A program made the position numbers and the translations under genes. Shown in pieces: positions 1 through 11,170 of a stretch of DNA of 64,000 nt; position 1 is the stretch's first letter; each line of letters opens with the position of its first letter. The stretch is taken from NCBI GenBank assembly GCA_000328365.1, contig KB295236.1, positions 257,931 to 321,930 of the forward strand. Direction: 5' to 3'. Under the pieces are notes generated by a model. That model searched no databases and was not told where the DNA came from. It saw only the letters and a program-made list of their open reading frames with translations. This stretch comes from Capitella teleta (lineage: Eukaryota > Annelida > Polychaeta > Capitellidae).

Positions 1-501
1 GTTCTGAGGAGAAGGTGCTGATCTCACAAATGACTTCATTATATTTTTGAGGTGAAACATTGGAATTGACAGGCGGAAATGTTTTTCTAAATCAGATATC
101 AAAGTGAACATGGAATGAGATGGGTAAGTTAAATTACAGCTGCTGTCATACAATTTGAAATTCATGAAGATGGAAGCAGAGATATCAACAGGATCCCTTG
201 TAAGGAGGGTAGAACAATCATCACATGGAAACTTGGCTAGGGCTCTTTTAGCAACATACCCAGACAAATACATGATAATATTATCTTCGACAAGGGTGAG
301 AGAAGGTGGGCACATGGCAACATTCAACAATTCTTCACACAGAGTATCATTGTCTACAGGGTTTTGGGGATGACAGAAATTGAGGGTATTTTTATTTTTC
401 ACAGTAATATGGGATAATTTCAGAGCAAATTGGTCGATATCATCTTGGCAATTCCACTTGGATTTTCGAGCGTTCGTGTCGACAGCGTTCTTCTCCGCCA
501 T
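1..501 (-). CDS. P-element-type transposase domain protein, partial (runs off left edge)
   Basis: An open frame of 167 codons starts at ATG 501 (MAEKNAVDTNARKS) and stays open to base 1, so the 3' part is outside the window. Residues about 82-105 read MYLSGYVAKRAL...CDDCSTLL. This matches the GYVA-x-CDDC signature near the C-terminal part of P-element/THAP9-like transposases; the following SxxxFxSLxxxEKHFR-like stretch is also typical. It starts with its own Met and has no THAP zinc finger, so it is either a domain-only derivative or one exon of a longer gene. Upstream, 503-600 is GC-rich, and one copy of the 651-727 cassette lies about 150 bp before the start. Family assignment rests on motif memory and the frame has no internal stop. 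Alternative: a decayed transposon fragment that happens to be open. Confidence 0.6.
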   Translation of the reverse strand, partial: MAEKNAVDTNARKSKWNCQDDIDQFALKLSHITVKNKNTLNFCHPQNPVDNDTLCEELLNVAMCPPSLTLVEDNIIMYLSGYVAKRALAKFPCDDCSTLLTRDPVDISASIFMNFKLYDSSCNLTYPSHSMFTLISDLEKHFRLSIPMFHLKNIMKSFVRSAPSPQN

Positions 502-650
502 TATCGAAAAGTGAACAGCTCATTAGCATATCATTTGAATATTCCCGGTCCAGCACTGCCGGCAGGGGGCGCGCGCTCCCCGCTCGGACGAGAAAAGAGC
601 TGAGTTGAGCCTCTTGTTACATAAGCTCTTTGCTTAGAGTCTACAGTGCT

Positions 651-727
651 CCCGTCCATTCACATCCTAGAACTGTAGACAACCCGGTCAAGGTCGGGTC
701 AACACGTGCCAAATCTGGGTCAGGTCA
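651..727 (+). repeat. Upstream cassette, copy 1
   Basis: This roughly 70-bp stretch shares the core TAGACAACCCGGTCAAGGTC, then a spacer, then GGGTCAGGTCAC, with two further copies at 2739-2970. TCAAGGTC resembles an NR5A/ERR-type nuclear receptor half-site, and GGTCAGGTCA is a direct repeat of half-sites. This copy also carries CACGTG (E-box). It lies about 150 bp upstream of the minus-strand ORF ending at 501. Whether it is a regulatory module or just a dispersed repeat cannot be told from one window. Confidence 0.6.
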
Positions 728-2738
728 CTCGTTGTTTACCTTCTACAAAATGATGTCGATTCGGAGTGAATTTTCGTGCTTTGCTCTAGATTTCTGCCGT
801 TTATTACACTCATGAGGCAATATTTACGCGGGGATATACGCCGAGGTGGTATAGTATAAGTTTCAGGCCCTTATACGCTCTCTGCTCTTCGCTATATCAC
901 ATCTACTCCGTCGGCTGCACTCAAGAGTTGAACATACCACACTGCCTGGTGCTTGTCATTACGTTTGTCATTACGTTTATCAGCTGACAGGTCACCGACC
1001 ACTCTCACTCTGTATCGTGTCATTATTATATTTAGTGGTGCACACTTTCTTCCTTGTGCACCTACGATCCACTGCATGGCCACTGCCCATGGTACAATTA
1101 ATGCCTGTAGTATTATATCATATATATAGAGAGAATAGCTGACATACTACCGCGAGAAGCCATGGTTGTATACAGGTATATACCTCGCCCGATGTATATA
1201 TTTATGCTATATATAGTAGTACTGAATACTCACGCAGTGTGGGGTATTATTTTGTTAATACTAGTCAATGCGGTAGTAGTGGCCCTGTACTGTATATGCA
1301 TAATAGCCTGATCCTGATCAACTGATATCCTTTGCTCCAGGCTGACTATATATGAATCAATTTGGATCGTTGGAGTTAACGTCCTAGTTGGTCACTATAT
1401 CGCATTGAATAGCAGATATTCTACCACATTTCTAAATCCAATAATGAATAAAGGAATTTATTAATATATGTGTTATCAATGCACATGATTATGATTATAT
1501 CATATTACATGATTATATATCCACTATATAATCAATGTGGTACTTACATGTGGTAAATGATTGAGTACAGTGATATGGCATCGAGCGACGATCCGGATGA
1601 AGTGATAATCGTCGGGGCTCTGAAAACAGATAAATGATACATTCTTATATTATGATTTCCTCTGTAATTCCTGGAATGTTCATCATAGAAGCATCAATGT
1701 GAACCTTCAGGATTCATCTTTGGGAAATCTATTTGGTATCTATAAATGGTACTAGTTTTGCTTTAATTCAGTTTTCTTGATTACAGGACTACTCATTACA
1801 CAATTTTAATGTGCTCTGTCTCTTTCAGACGGGCCTGTTGGCTATAAATATTACTGCCATAAATGAAGCAGCTGCTGTCTGCATCATATACTGGTGAGTG
1901 CCAAACATACAAGCTACAACCTCAACTCATGGTTACATTAAAATTATGATCTCTTTCACAGATGATGCTGAGACAATTCATACAATGAATCTGAAATTGT
2001 CTGTTACCAGAGCGCAGAGCCCACCTGCAGGCCTCATGCAAGACTTGATCAATCACAGATTTGATGAATAATTTTGCTAATCAATTCACACTTTTTACTT
2101 TGTTCATTTCGAGTTGAACTTTATGCTTCAATATTAGATAAGGCTTTTGACCAAGGTGTTTATCGTTGACTTTGCACAATTTAATTAATTAGTGTAAGTA
2201 AATGAATTCAATTTGTTCTTGGTTTGTTTGTTTTCTTGTTGTTTTCGTTTTTACTTTTGTTTTCACCATTTCACATCCACTCAACATTGACAATGCTCGT
2301 AATAAGGAAATACTTCCTGAGGGAAGCACATCCAGGACGTACAGATATAATATTCTATAAGCTCGGCATTGGCAACATGGCCATTATCCTGAAGCAGCTT
2401 TTATCTTGTAGAGATGGGGGAATTTAAGGGATAGATTTGGCTATAGTCCATTATTGCACGCATGTAGGCCTTTATATGTAATAACTAATTCCGAAGGTCA
2501 AGTACATTTCAAGATTGCAATTAACAGCAGGTCTATGTATAGCACACAAGCAGTCCATGTTTAGAACAAACAAAACTCAATCAGATGTGTGCATAAAATT
2601 TCAGTTACATTCGGCTCATTCGAATCAACGGGAAAATTTGAAAATTTGGATTCGCTTTAATGGCCATTTGTTAAGCTGTCTGTAAATGAAACATCAAAGG
2701 AGATGTTGTCCGCGCTTGGACGCCTGGAATCGCTGATC
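728..2738. other. No supported gene
   Basis: AT-rich sequence with only short unrelated ORFs. An ATG at 1575 opens a short acidic peptide (MASSDDPDE), and a stretch near 1830-1892 is bracketed by AG and GTGAGT. Joining them gives no continuing frame, so no gene is called. Confidence 0.5.
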
Positions 2739-2848
2739 GTTAGCACGTGCTAATGTTGACAAATATTCATCGACCAATCACATCCTAGAGGTGTAGACAA
2801 CCCGGTCAAGGTCGGTTCATACTATATATTTGGGTCAGGTCACGGATT
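2739..2848 (+). repeat. Upstream cassette, copy 2 (tandem with copy 3)
   Basis: Begins GTTAGCACGTGCTAATGTTG, so it holds the palindrome AGCACGTGCT (E-box), then a CCAAT box (CGACCAATCA), then the same AACCCGGTCAAGGTCGGTTCA and GGGTCAGGTCAC blocks as the copy at 651. The unit is about 119 bp and repeats immediately at 2859. Confidence 0.7.
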
Positions 2849-2858
2849 GAGCATCTCA

Positions 2859-2970
2859 GATGGTTAGCACGTGCTCGATGTTGACAAATATTCATCGTCC
2901 AATCACATCCTAGAACTGTAGACAACCCGGTCAAGGTCGGTTCATATAAACATATCTGGGTCAGGTCACG
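2859..2970 (+). repeat. Upstream cassette, copy 3
   Basis: Near-identical to copy 2: E-box, TCCAATCACATCC and the half-site blocks are in the same order and spacing. It ends about 260 bp before a candidate non-coding exon donor at 3229 and 1.4 kb before the start codon of the transposase-like gene at 4365, which is compatible with promoter-proximal placement. Confidence 0.7.
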
Positions 2971-2999
2971 AAGGGGGGCGTGCCGAGCATCGCCGCAAA

Positions 3000-3228
3000 C
3001 TTTCCCGCCGTGTTGACATAAGAAAATGATCAGAACTGATCTGAAGTGATAATGATTTGCGCCAGCTCTTTGATGAAGAACGTTTTTTATTTAAATCTAA
3101 TTTCAAATGAGGCTTTGTCTCTGCTTTCAGAGCTGACGATGTTCACTTCAGCACGGATCATCGCTCGATGCAGTCGTTTTTTCGAGGATACGTCATCATT
3201 CATTACAACTTCAAGTGTGATCACAAGT
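3000..3228 (+). other. Candidate 5' non-coding exon of the downstream gene
   Basis: A good donor (CACAA|GTGAGTAC) sits at 3229, and the next strong acceptor on this strand is the pyrimidine-rich TTTTTCTCCTCATGCAG ending at 4358. The one frame compatible with the next exon has a stop just before the donor, so this exon could only be 5' UTR. Transcript evidence is lacking. Confidence 0.3.
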
Positions 3229-3229
3229 G

Positions 3230-4358
3230 AGTACAATTAATTTCAACTTCCACTCTTGCTTCATCAATCAGATGAATTGTTTGTTGTGTGATTGCATATT
3301 CATATTTATAATTATTAGGGCTATTTTTAATTTATTGAATTATAGAAGAATATCAGTGTTTGTATGAACTTGCCATACAGTATTATGAATGAATTAAATG
3401 AAATACTGCGCGCATGTACTGCATGTAGTATCTGAATATCCATGCGTATCATCTAGTACAATCAGGTGTAGTAGTAATAATGTATTTAAGCGTTCAGCAT
3501 GCTGTTCTTTGTGCTCTATATACCTTCATTTGCCTTACTGAAGTCACTTCAATAATCATTCATGTCAGATACACTATTACTTGTGGTCTCGCGGTGCATA
3601 TTCCTTCTTACTCTTATAACGAAATGCAAATAGATACTTTTCATTGCAAGTCCAAACACACACGCATAAGTACCCTATATAAGAGTGTATTTATATAGAT
3701 GAAATCATGCCATCGATCAGACATTGATCACCGTATTTCTCAAATAAAAAACACAATTTTCGGATTCCTCGTTTTTAATTCCATACGTATTAAATGCATC
3801 ACATTTGCATGTGCATTGACTCCTTTTAAACTATACTTGATGTAGCTCAATTTCCAAGGCCCTGAAACAATAAGGTATAATAGCATTGCTTATTGGAACA
3901 CACTTGTCTGTTTAAAATTATGCTGCTAATGGTAGATGAACCCTTATTCACTGCGTTATTTAGTGACCCCCTGTGAAGTTAATGTCAACGATCTAATTTG
4001 ATTCAAATAGTTACCCTAGATCAGCGGACAGTCACTTTGTTATGCAAACATCATGCGTTTATTATGTGCAGTCAATTATTGTTAACTAATATGCTGACTA
4101 TGCCCCATGGTATGACGTCACGATGAGAACTTCAGAAGTACGCGTAACACTAATTAAAATGAAGTGCTCGGGATGAGAACATCTTTGAATGGCTGGGGTT
4201 TACATGTAGTTATTAGTGTACAAGAATGAATTATTACATATATCTCATCAATATATGTTCTTCTTTTTAAACACAAAATAAATTTTACATTCGTTCATCA
4301 TCAACAAATGTCATTTTGTTAACCAATGGATATATTTGGTCTTTTTCTCCTCATGCAG
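3230..4358. other. Candidate intron, nothing else seen
   Basis: AT-rich sequence with no coding signal beyond short ORFs. If the exon ending at 3228 is real, this is its intron. Confidence 0.3.
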
Positions 4359-4364
4359 ATCGAA

Positions 4365-7300
4365 ATGGTGTTACCTAAACTCAAGATATACAACGAGAGG
4401 GCCAGGCCTGAGCGACAGCAGTGTCGAACACTTCCATCGTCTGAGGCCAGGCTTGCTTCGTCAAAAGGCAAGGGCCACTTCGGCAAGTGCAGCCCCGCCT
4501 TTTTCGAAAAGAGCACAGCGTTGCAGGTGGCGAAGGTTGCTTGCCAGTCACTGGGGTTCCCAGAACCAACCCGGAAGCAGGCCCTCGGATTCTTAAAAGT
4601 GCCCTTTGGAAAATATAAGAACGCCTCCTTCTGTTGGCTCTTAGAAAATGATGTTGGTTATGTGGTCTAGTAAGTATTCATATGCGGTATTATCATATAG
4701 CTGATCATGACTTTTCACCTTGTTCAGCCTTGTGGACCAGCACAAAACGGAAGTGCACAACCCTCGGAGACGTGCCCCCATCCAGTACGGCTGGTTGAAG
4801 GACCTCCTGGCAGAGTACTGTGAATTCTTCCGCCCAGTCTACACTCTGTTGGAGAATCACGTCTCGGAGTGTACTTTCAACCAGCCAGGCTTTGAGGAAG
4901 AATCTTTTGAGGAGATGTGGGAGCTGTATGCCAAGTACAAGGCTCAGTACAAAGGCAAGCAAGAGCCAGGCAACCCAGATTACCTCCGCTGCCAGAAGGC
5001 CAGCGTGGTTGTTCGGCGTTGGGTGAACACGCGGCCCAATCACATCATCAGCAATCAAATGAAGCGGTTCCGCCTTTATATAAAAAAGAAGGAGGAGGAA
5101 GCTAAAATGGTAAGTTGTATATATCTTGTATTGGAACGCAATCATTAACAGATATGCCTCTCTATCAGCAGCCTGCAGTCTCCCAGAAGCCCCTGGAAAC
5201 ATCTCACAAAACAAAACAACCCACTCCCGCTAGCACCCCGACATGGATGGATGACCCCTCATGGCTGGACGATTCTTGGATCCTTGAGGCAATAGCCAAG
5301 GGTGAGAATGAGTTTCATTATTCTTCATACATTGGGTTGTGGTGGGGATTTTCTCAATAAAAGATCCCATCTTTCAGCAGCTATGATGTATTGCAACATA
5401 ATATTGTGTCATTTTGGGTCATACAGGTGGCGAACCCCAAGTTCCACCGTCGATGCCAGCAGCCCTTGCAGCTCCTTCAGTTCTACCGTCGATGCCAGCA
5501 GCCCTTGCAGCTCCTTCAGTTCCACCGTCAATGCCAGCAGCCCTTGCAGCTCCTTCAGTTCTACCGTCGATGCCAGCAGCCCTTGCAGCTCCTTCAGTTC
5601 TACCGTCGATGCCAGCAGCTCTTGCAGCTCCTTCAGTTCCACCGTCGATGCCAGCAGCCCTTGCAGCTCCTTCAGTTCCACCGTCAATGCCAGCAGCCCT
5701 TGCAGCTCCTTCAGTTCCACCGTCGATGCCAGCAGCCCTTGCAGCTCCTTCAGTTCCACCGTCGATGCCAGCAGCCCTTGCAGCTCCCGCTTCCTCTTCC
5801 CTTCTTCATCGTTCTACTGCTCTGCCGAGTACCTCAGTGAAATCGCGTGTGCTGAAGATATCCCAGCCTACCTCAAGTATTGTCCTTGAGGGATGGTGCT
5901 CCTCTTGGGAGAATAAGGCTAACGGACTCCCAGCTTGTGACATTGAATGGTTGAAGAACGACAGGGAGCGTGGTCTTTTTGGTGAACTGCATTCTCACAC
6001 GACCTCCAGTGGCATCATTAAGAAGAGACGAGTATTCAAGACAGACCGCATGTGGTTCACTCCTCCTGATGTGCCCGGAGTTGTGAAGGGAACAATTCCT
6101 GGCCCTGATGCCTTCTTCCGGCAAAAGGTTTTCTTTTGGCGCCCTTCTGCCTTGTGGGCATACCCGTTGCGTTGCCCAAGGGAGGAATGCCCAGCTCATG
6201 ACGCAAAAGGAGTCTTTCTTCAGAGGAGTGGCTACAGAGGCACCGTTCGTCACATCTGCGACGTCGATGGGTGGTACTGCATACTGACTGAAATGCTGAC
6301 ATGTGACGCGTGTAACAAGGCAGCCAAGAAGAAGGAAGGATCGTACGGTCTCTTCAATGCATGGGATATGCGCATCATCAGCCAGCTGTCGCCTGCTCAT
6401 CAGTCTGTGTTCCCTGCCGTCTTGACCAAGCGGTTGGTGATAGGTTATGTTCAGGACCTCTTTAATGATATCATCTTTTTCAGGCGTGGTGTTGACAAAA
6501 AGGTAGTCAAGCTGCTGAGAGACAGGACTCAAGGCAACACGATGGCAAAAGTGTGGCGGCAGATTCAAGAGAACCATTCAGAAGAGTACCTGCACAGAGT
6601 CGACCTGTATACGACCCTACTCACCTCATTGAAGAAGCCAGGTAATTTTTGGTTACATTAACTAACACATATCATATACATTTCTTTCTTTTTCCTATTT
6701 AGGAAGCATTGCTGCTGAGCATGTATGCACACCACCCCCAAAGCAGAGGCAGATTCCCATGCCACGACTGTTTCGCCTGGCCTTCCTTCTAGCTGATGCA
6801 GAGCAGGTGCAGGACTACCGTTGCCAAATCTTGTCCACATTTGGCAGTGTGCTCAAATTGGACTCCACAAAAAAGGTACCCCAGTCCTGTGACCCCAAAG
6901 TTCAACATGTGCTCATACGTATTCTGGTTCAGGTCATCAAGAAGCTGTCAGGGGATGGAAAGAGAACGGCTGAATGGTTTACCAGCGTGGCCAATGAGTT
7001 CAGCCAGGTCGTAACGTTTGTTGTGACATCTGGGGAGTCTTTTCCGGAGCTCCAACCAATGGCAAGCGGCCTCATTGATCGGTACCGGGCAGCCAATCAG
7101 CCCGTGCCTGAAGTAATATATGCCGACACGAACTGTTGCAGAGTGCACGGCCCATCAGTGCTGGAGCGGCTGTTCGAACCTTGGATCAGTGCCGGGATGG
7201 TCATCCGGCTGGATATTTTCCACTGGATCCACCGGTTTGCTGCAGCCGTTCGCACTGAGAGCCACTCCAAGTACGAACTCTTCGTGTCATGCTTGAGTGG

Positions 7301-9487
7301 TGCCGTGCTCTCGTACAACCGGGCTGACCTTGACTTGGTCATCAAGGCAAAGCGTGCCAGTGATCCTGACCGATACAGCATATTGACTGATGAACAAATG
7401 CTGCCTCTCATTTCATCGGAGACAATTAAACATCATGTGAGGCGTGTCACCCTGGGTGCCCAGGAGACCAGCACCAGAGTGTGCAACCTCATTGAGGAGC
7501 TCAAGGGTCCAGCCGGCCTGGATGCCAGCGGCATATCAATATTCAAATCGACTGGTGAGTTTCAAGACTGATCTCGAACCAACTCTTATATGTCTTTTTA
7601 TCCTGCAGAAGCCATTGACGGTGTGTGGGCAGCACAACAGCGCCACCTGGAATGTTTGCAGGACCCTCCAGGCATGAACTTGTACAGGGTGGTGAAGATC
7701 TCCACCATTAATGGTGTTGACCTGCCCCTGTACAAGTGTGCTCGTGGCAGCAGCAGCCTGGAGGGATTCCACAAAGTCCTTCCATGCATGATTCCTGGTT
7801 AGTTCTAGGAATTTGGCTAATATGTTATTGCTTTATTCTTGGTCTGCTTCAGGTCCCCATTGTGCAGCACGGCCGTACCAGGTGTACCTGATGAGCGGCA
7901 TTGCGAGGTGGAATGCCGACAGGAGAGCGCAGAGCGTCATGGGCAGAAGAGGCAGAAAGTACCTCACCTACTGCACTCCATTGATTGACCGTGTCAACCA
8001 GCGCTGCAAACGTCTCTTTGGTGAGGAACATGTTCCGGAACCAAATTTCCACCTGCCGGCCATCAGTTCCAGTGAACTTCTCGGCTTGGAGTACCTCTTC
8101 AAGCAGAGCTCAGGTTAGCATTTTTGCTTTGCATTGTCATTGTTATCTCTTTCCATTCTGGTTGCATTCTTTCAGGTGAAGGAAGCGTCGAAGGACTGAG
8201 AGAGGAGGAGGGGGAGGAGGAGGAGGAGGAGGAGGAGGAGGAAGAAGAGGGTCTCGAGGGGACGGATTCCGGCCTGGAAGATGGTGAGGAGGAAGCAGAG
8301 GACCACGTGCTACATGCCCGCTTCATGCCTGCTCGCAGTGTGATATCCAACAGCGATGTGGCCGAGGAGCACGAGCCATCAGTTGTAGGTTTTTTGTATC
8401 TCTTCAATGCTACAGATTCAAATCATTCTCGTTCATGTAGACAGATATGTGCAGTGAGCAACCCATTGCTGGTTATGCTCAGGTGGAAACCCTCGCATCC
8501 CTGTTGGCATCATTTGGTCTTCAAGAGGGCCCCAGATTGATCCTCACAACCCAACAGAGGAATGCCGTGGTGGAGGCCTGGAACTCCCTCCACGACCACG
8601 ACAGGATACCATCAAAGTTCCCCTCAGTGTACAAGGCGCACTGGGGCAACACTTTATATGGACGCACCAAAGGCCTGGATGTGGTGGACGCCGGTGTGAC
8701 GCAGCGTCTGAAGATTGCCAACCGCTACAACCCGGCCCAACCCATCGACATGGCCACAAATCGATTGGTGTTTGGCGTCGTAAAGCACCTGTGGGTTGGG
8801 TTGAGAGAGAAAGGGTCGCCAAAGGACGCCATTCTCAGTGCCTACACCCGGATTCAGCAGAGGGTTCTGCTGGAGGACCCTATTCTTTCCATGCTGGGAG
8901 TCCCGCTGACCAAAATTAATGCAAAGTGTGTGAGGGACTTTCTCTCGAGGCAGGAGCGCCTGCTGGCAAGAGGGTCAACAGCTCCGGGTGCTGGACTAAT
9001 TCGACGCCTTGACAGTGTTTCCACAGCTCCCCTTCCGGATGCCCCGTTGCTGCCGCAGCTCCTGGCTGAGCCGCTATGGACGCCAGCAACCTTAGAGCAC
9101 ACTGCCAGTCGAGCCGGAGAGCGTCCTGCGCATCATCGTGTGATGGAGCCTCTGGCGAGACGGCATGTGCTCTTTCACAAACGGTCGCCCCTCAAGCGGC
9201 CGCGCTCCACGGTGCAGCCTCATCCTGCGGCAGCATCTCAGCCAGCAGCATGCACTAGCTCCTGGGCTAGATCGACGAGCTATAAGCGAATGAAGCCAGA
9301 CTCTGAATTCGCCCTTGAGGCCAAAGTACCGCTGTGCACCCTGTGCGGTCAATCCACACAGGGACACAAGAAGCATAAAAAGAAAACTTTCTGCCCAGTC
9401 CGACTGGAGTCATCCTCGAAAGGCTGGATTGGGCAAAGATTCAATTCGTTTAATGATTTTAAAGCAGCTGTGGACAAAAAAAAGTGA
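4365..9487 (+). CDS. DUF6729-type, RNase H-fold transposase-like protein (9 coding exons)
   Basis: Joins 4365-4669, 4728-5109, 5169-5301, 5427-6641, 6703-7554, 7609-7797, 7853-8113, 8176-8384 and 8441-9487. Every junction is GT-AG and phase-consistent, giving about 1,288 aa with no stop. Order: PFGKY...WLLENDVGYVV near residues 80-101 (typical N-terminus of this family); a charged region; the PPSMPAALAAPSV repeat; a cysteine block FWRPSALWAYPLRC...C...C...CDAC (DUF6729-like); then KLDSTKKV, VIYADTNCC and VIRLDIFHWIHRF, which look like the acidic positions of a DDE/RNase H fold; LQDPPG...YKCARGSSSLEGFH; ARWNADRRA; a Glu-rich run; and a Cys/His cluster CTLCGQSTQGHKKH...C. The family is widespread as multi-exon genes in fish and invertebrates. 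Start: ATG 4365 follows the acceptor at 4358; ATG 4326 in frame would need that intron retained. Coding GC is clearly above the flanks. Function is unproven: active transposase, or a domesticated nuclear protein. Confidence 0.8.
5444..5790 (+). repeat. 39-bp coding minisatellite, about nine units
   Basis: Unit CCACCGTCGATGCCAGCAGC followed by 19 more bases repeats about nine times with few changes, encoding PPSMPAALAAPSV repeats inside exon 4 of the 4365-9487 gene. Because 39 is divisible by 3, length change keeps frame, and several other frames stay open as shadows. Confidence 0.95.
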
Positions 9488-10417
9488 ATGTAATATTATT
9501 TATATTTTGTATAACTGTATGCCTATGTTGTCTGCCGAACAATCGTAATACTGGTACTTTCTTGCTATTTCTTTGCTACATGTATATTAATATAATATTT
9601 GAAGGTTGGTTTTTGTACGTTTATGATGACAAGGTATATATGTTTTTATATTGTATATATATGTAAATATATGTGTTTATTTATATATATTTATATATAT
9701 ATATATATATGTTATATATATGTTATATATATATATATCTTCTTCTTTTTTTACAAGAATCATACACATGTACAATGTTTTTGCAACATATAAGGCTCAA
9801 TGCATGCATATGTTTACCTGCAGGTCTGTTTGTGGAATATTCTACCTTAAATGAAAGCTATTTTATATTATATATATCTTATATATATATATATCTTCTT
9901 TTTTTTTCAAGAATCATACACATGTACAATGTTTTTGCAACATATAAGGCTCAATGCATGCATATGTTTACCTGCAGGTCTGTTTGTGGAATATTCTACC
10001 TTAAATGAAAGCTATTTTATATTACCTGCAAAAATTATTATTTACATGAAGAGATGCGATATTCTGACATTTCATGTATCTAATATGTTTTTTTTTCTTT
10101 TCTTTAACTAATCATTTCTCTCGATCACCATGCATAATAATATTGTATACCATCTATTATTTTACCATTAATTTTTTGGTACATTCACATATTGTTTGAA
10201 ATAAATATTCTATGAAAACTGTTGGAAAATGATTATGTTTCTTGTCTTATTTAATATTTATACCAAATGCGGCAACTCGTTAGACCACTTTATTTTGGTT
10301 TTTTAATCAATAATTACTAAGTAAATAAAGTGTGAGAGTAATGAGAATATCACTAGCATACAGCAGTTGCATAGGAGGTATAGGCACATTCTTCACATAT
10401 TTTACTCTGCAATTCGA
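9488..10417. other. 3' flank of the transposase-like gene, AT-rich
   Basis: Contains (TA)n runs around 9640-9740 and a tandem duplication at 9727-10024, listed separately. AATAAA at 10200 and 10324 are possible poly(A) signals. No coding signal. Confidence 0.6.
9727..10024 (+). repeat. Tandem duplication of a ~140-bp segment
   Basis: Segment 9727-9870 recurs at 9886-10024 almost unchanged: a (AT)n start, TCTTCTT, then AAGAATCATACACATGTACA through to AAATGAAAGCTATTTTATAT. The near-identity indicates a recent duplication, possibly slippage at the AT tract. Confidence 0.9.
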
Positions 10418-10493
10418 CCAATGAGGCTACAATATAAATACTACGCTATGGACCCATCGCCGATCGCACCCGTCAACTCAGCCCGTCAGTGCA
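10418..10493 (+). promoter_or_regulatory. TATA/CCAAT promoter
   Basis: CCAAT at 10418, TATAAATA at 10433-10440, and an ATG at 10494 about 60 bp downstream of the TATA box, followed by a short coding exon with a strong donor. Spacing is as expected for an RNA polymerase II core promoter. Confidence 0.55.
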
Positions 10494-10551
10494 ATGAGCA
10501 AGTCTCAGGATGAGGGAACCGCCTTATGGATCACGGTGTCCCCTGCGCCAG
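10494..10551 (+). CDS. First coding exon of an unrecognised gene
   Basis: ATG AGC AAG... encodes MSKSQDEGTALWITVSPAP and ends CCAG|GTAAGTAT at 10552, a near-consensus donor in phase 1. No family recognised. The exon at 11171-11420 has a compatible phase, but the link is weak. An upstream ATG at 10448 lies too close to the TATA box to be in the transcript. Confidence 0.4.
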
Positions 10552-10778
10552 GTAAGTATGATCCAATTGGATCCTCGTGTTGTAGATTATAAATTGTAAA
10601 AGAGCTTCAAAACTGTGTGTAAGTGTATGAGAACTTTCAAAAAATAAAATATTTGCTTATAATTAATTCCGTGTTGAATACTATTATAGATAAATATTTT
10701 TTATTATAAAATTGTTCACGTTTTTATTTTGGCAGTTAAGCAACGTGTAAATCTCACAACGATTACTTTTTAAAATCC

Positions 10779-10823
10779 ATGCATCGAAAATACAGAACGC
10801 ACCGTTCTGTATTTTCGATGCAT
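10779..10823. repeat. Perfect 20-bp inverted repeat, 5-nt loop
   Basis: Arms ATGCATCGAAAATACAGAAC and its exact complement at 10804-10823 are separated by GCACC. Partial complementarity continues outward (AATCC / GGATT). It could fold as a cruciform or RNA hairpin. Confidence 0.95.
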
Positions 10824-11093
10824 CCTGGATTGCGTTATGATTTATGTATTGTGCGTTATGAGTCACCATTATATTCTGGGCAATGTTTTGAGGTGGAGAC
10901 CTGTCTGGCTGCCATATGTTTTCAAGTTATAAATTGGTGTGTTTTGAGATGCTATGTATTTAAACGGCTAGCGTCACCATCATTTGGTTCCAACTTTTTA
11001 CCACCAACTTATAACATAACGCCTCAGATTTCGAATCCCGCTATTCCGACATCTGTGCATGCACGCAACGCAGCGTAAACGACGTCCAATTGC

Positions 11094-11117
11094 GAGCTCA
11101 TAAATATTCATGAGCTC
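11094..11117. repeat. 24-bp near-perfect palindrome
   Basis: GAGCTCAT...ATGAGCTC is symmetric apart from its centre. It lies between the hairpin at 10779 and the candidate exon at 11171. Confidence 0.8.
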
Positions 11118-11170
11118 ATCGTGACGTCACTGGGGGCAGCAGAAATATTTTCACGCAGCGAGCAGCATAG

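Noticed and set aside
1575-1892. Small two-exon gene (MASSDDPDE plus a 62-nt exon)
   Set aside because: No continuing frame or third exon; splice sites only weakly supported.
5409-5759. Minus-strand and extra plus-strand ORFs over the 39-bp repeats
   Set aside because: Frame-neutral repeat keeps all frames open; shadows of the real exon.
5873-6577. 234-aa minus-strand ORF
   Set aside because: Antisense to the well-supported DUF6729-type exon; no domain.
11031-11045. tRNA box B-like ATTTCGAATCCC
   Set aside because: No box A or cloverleaf upstream.
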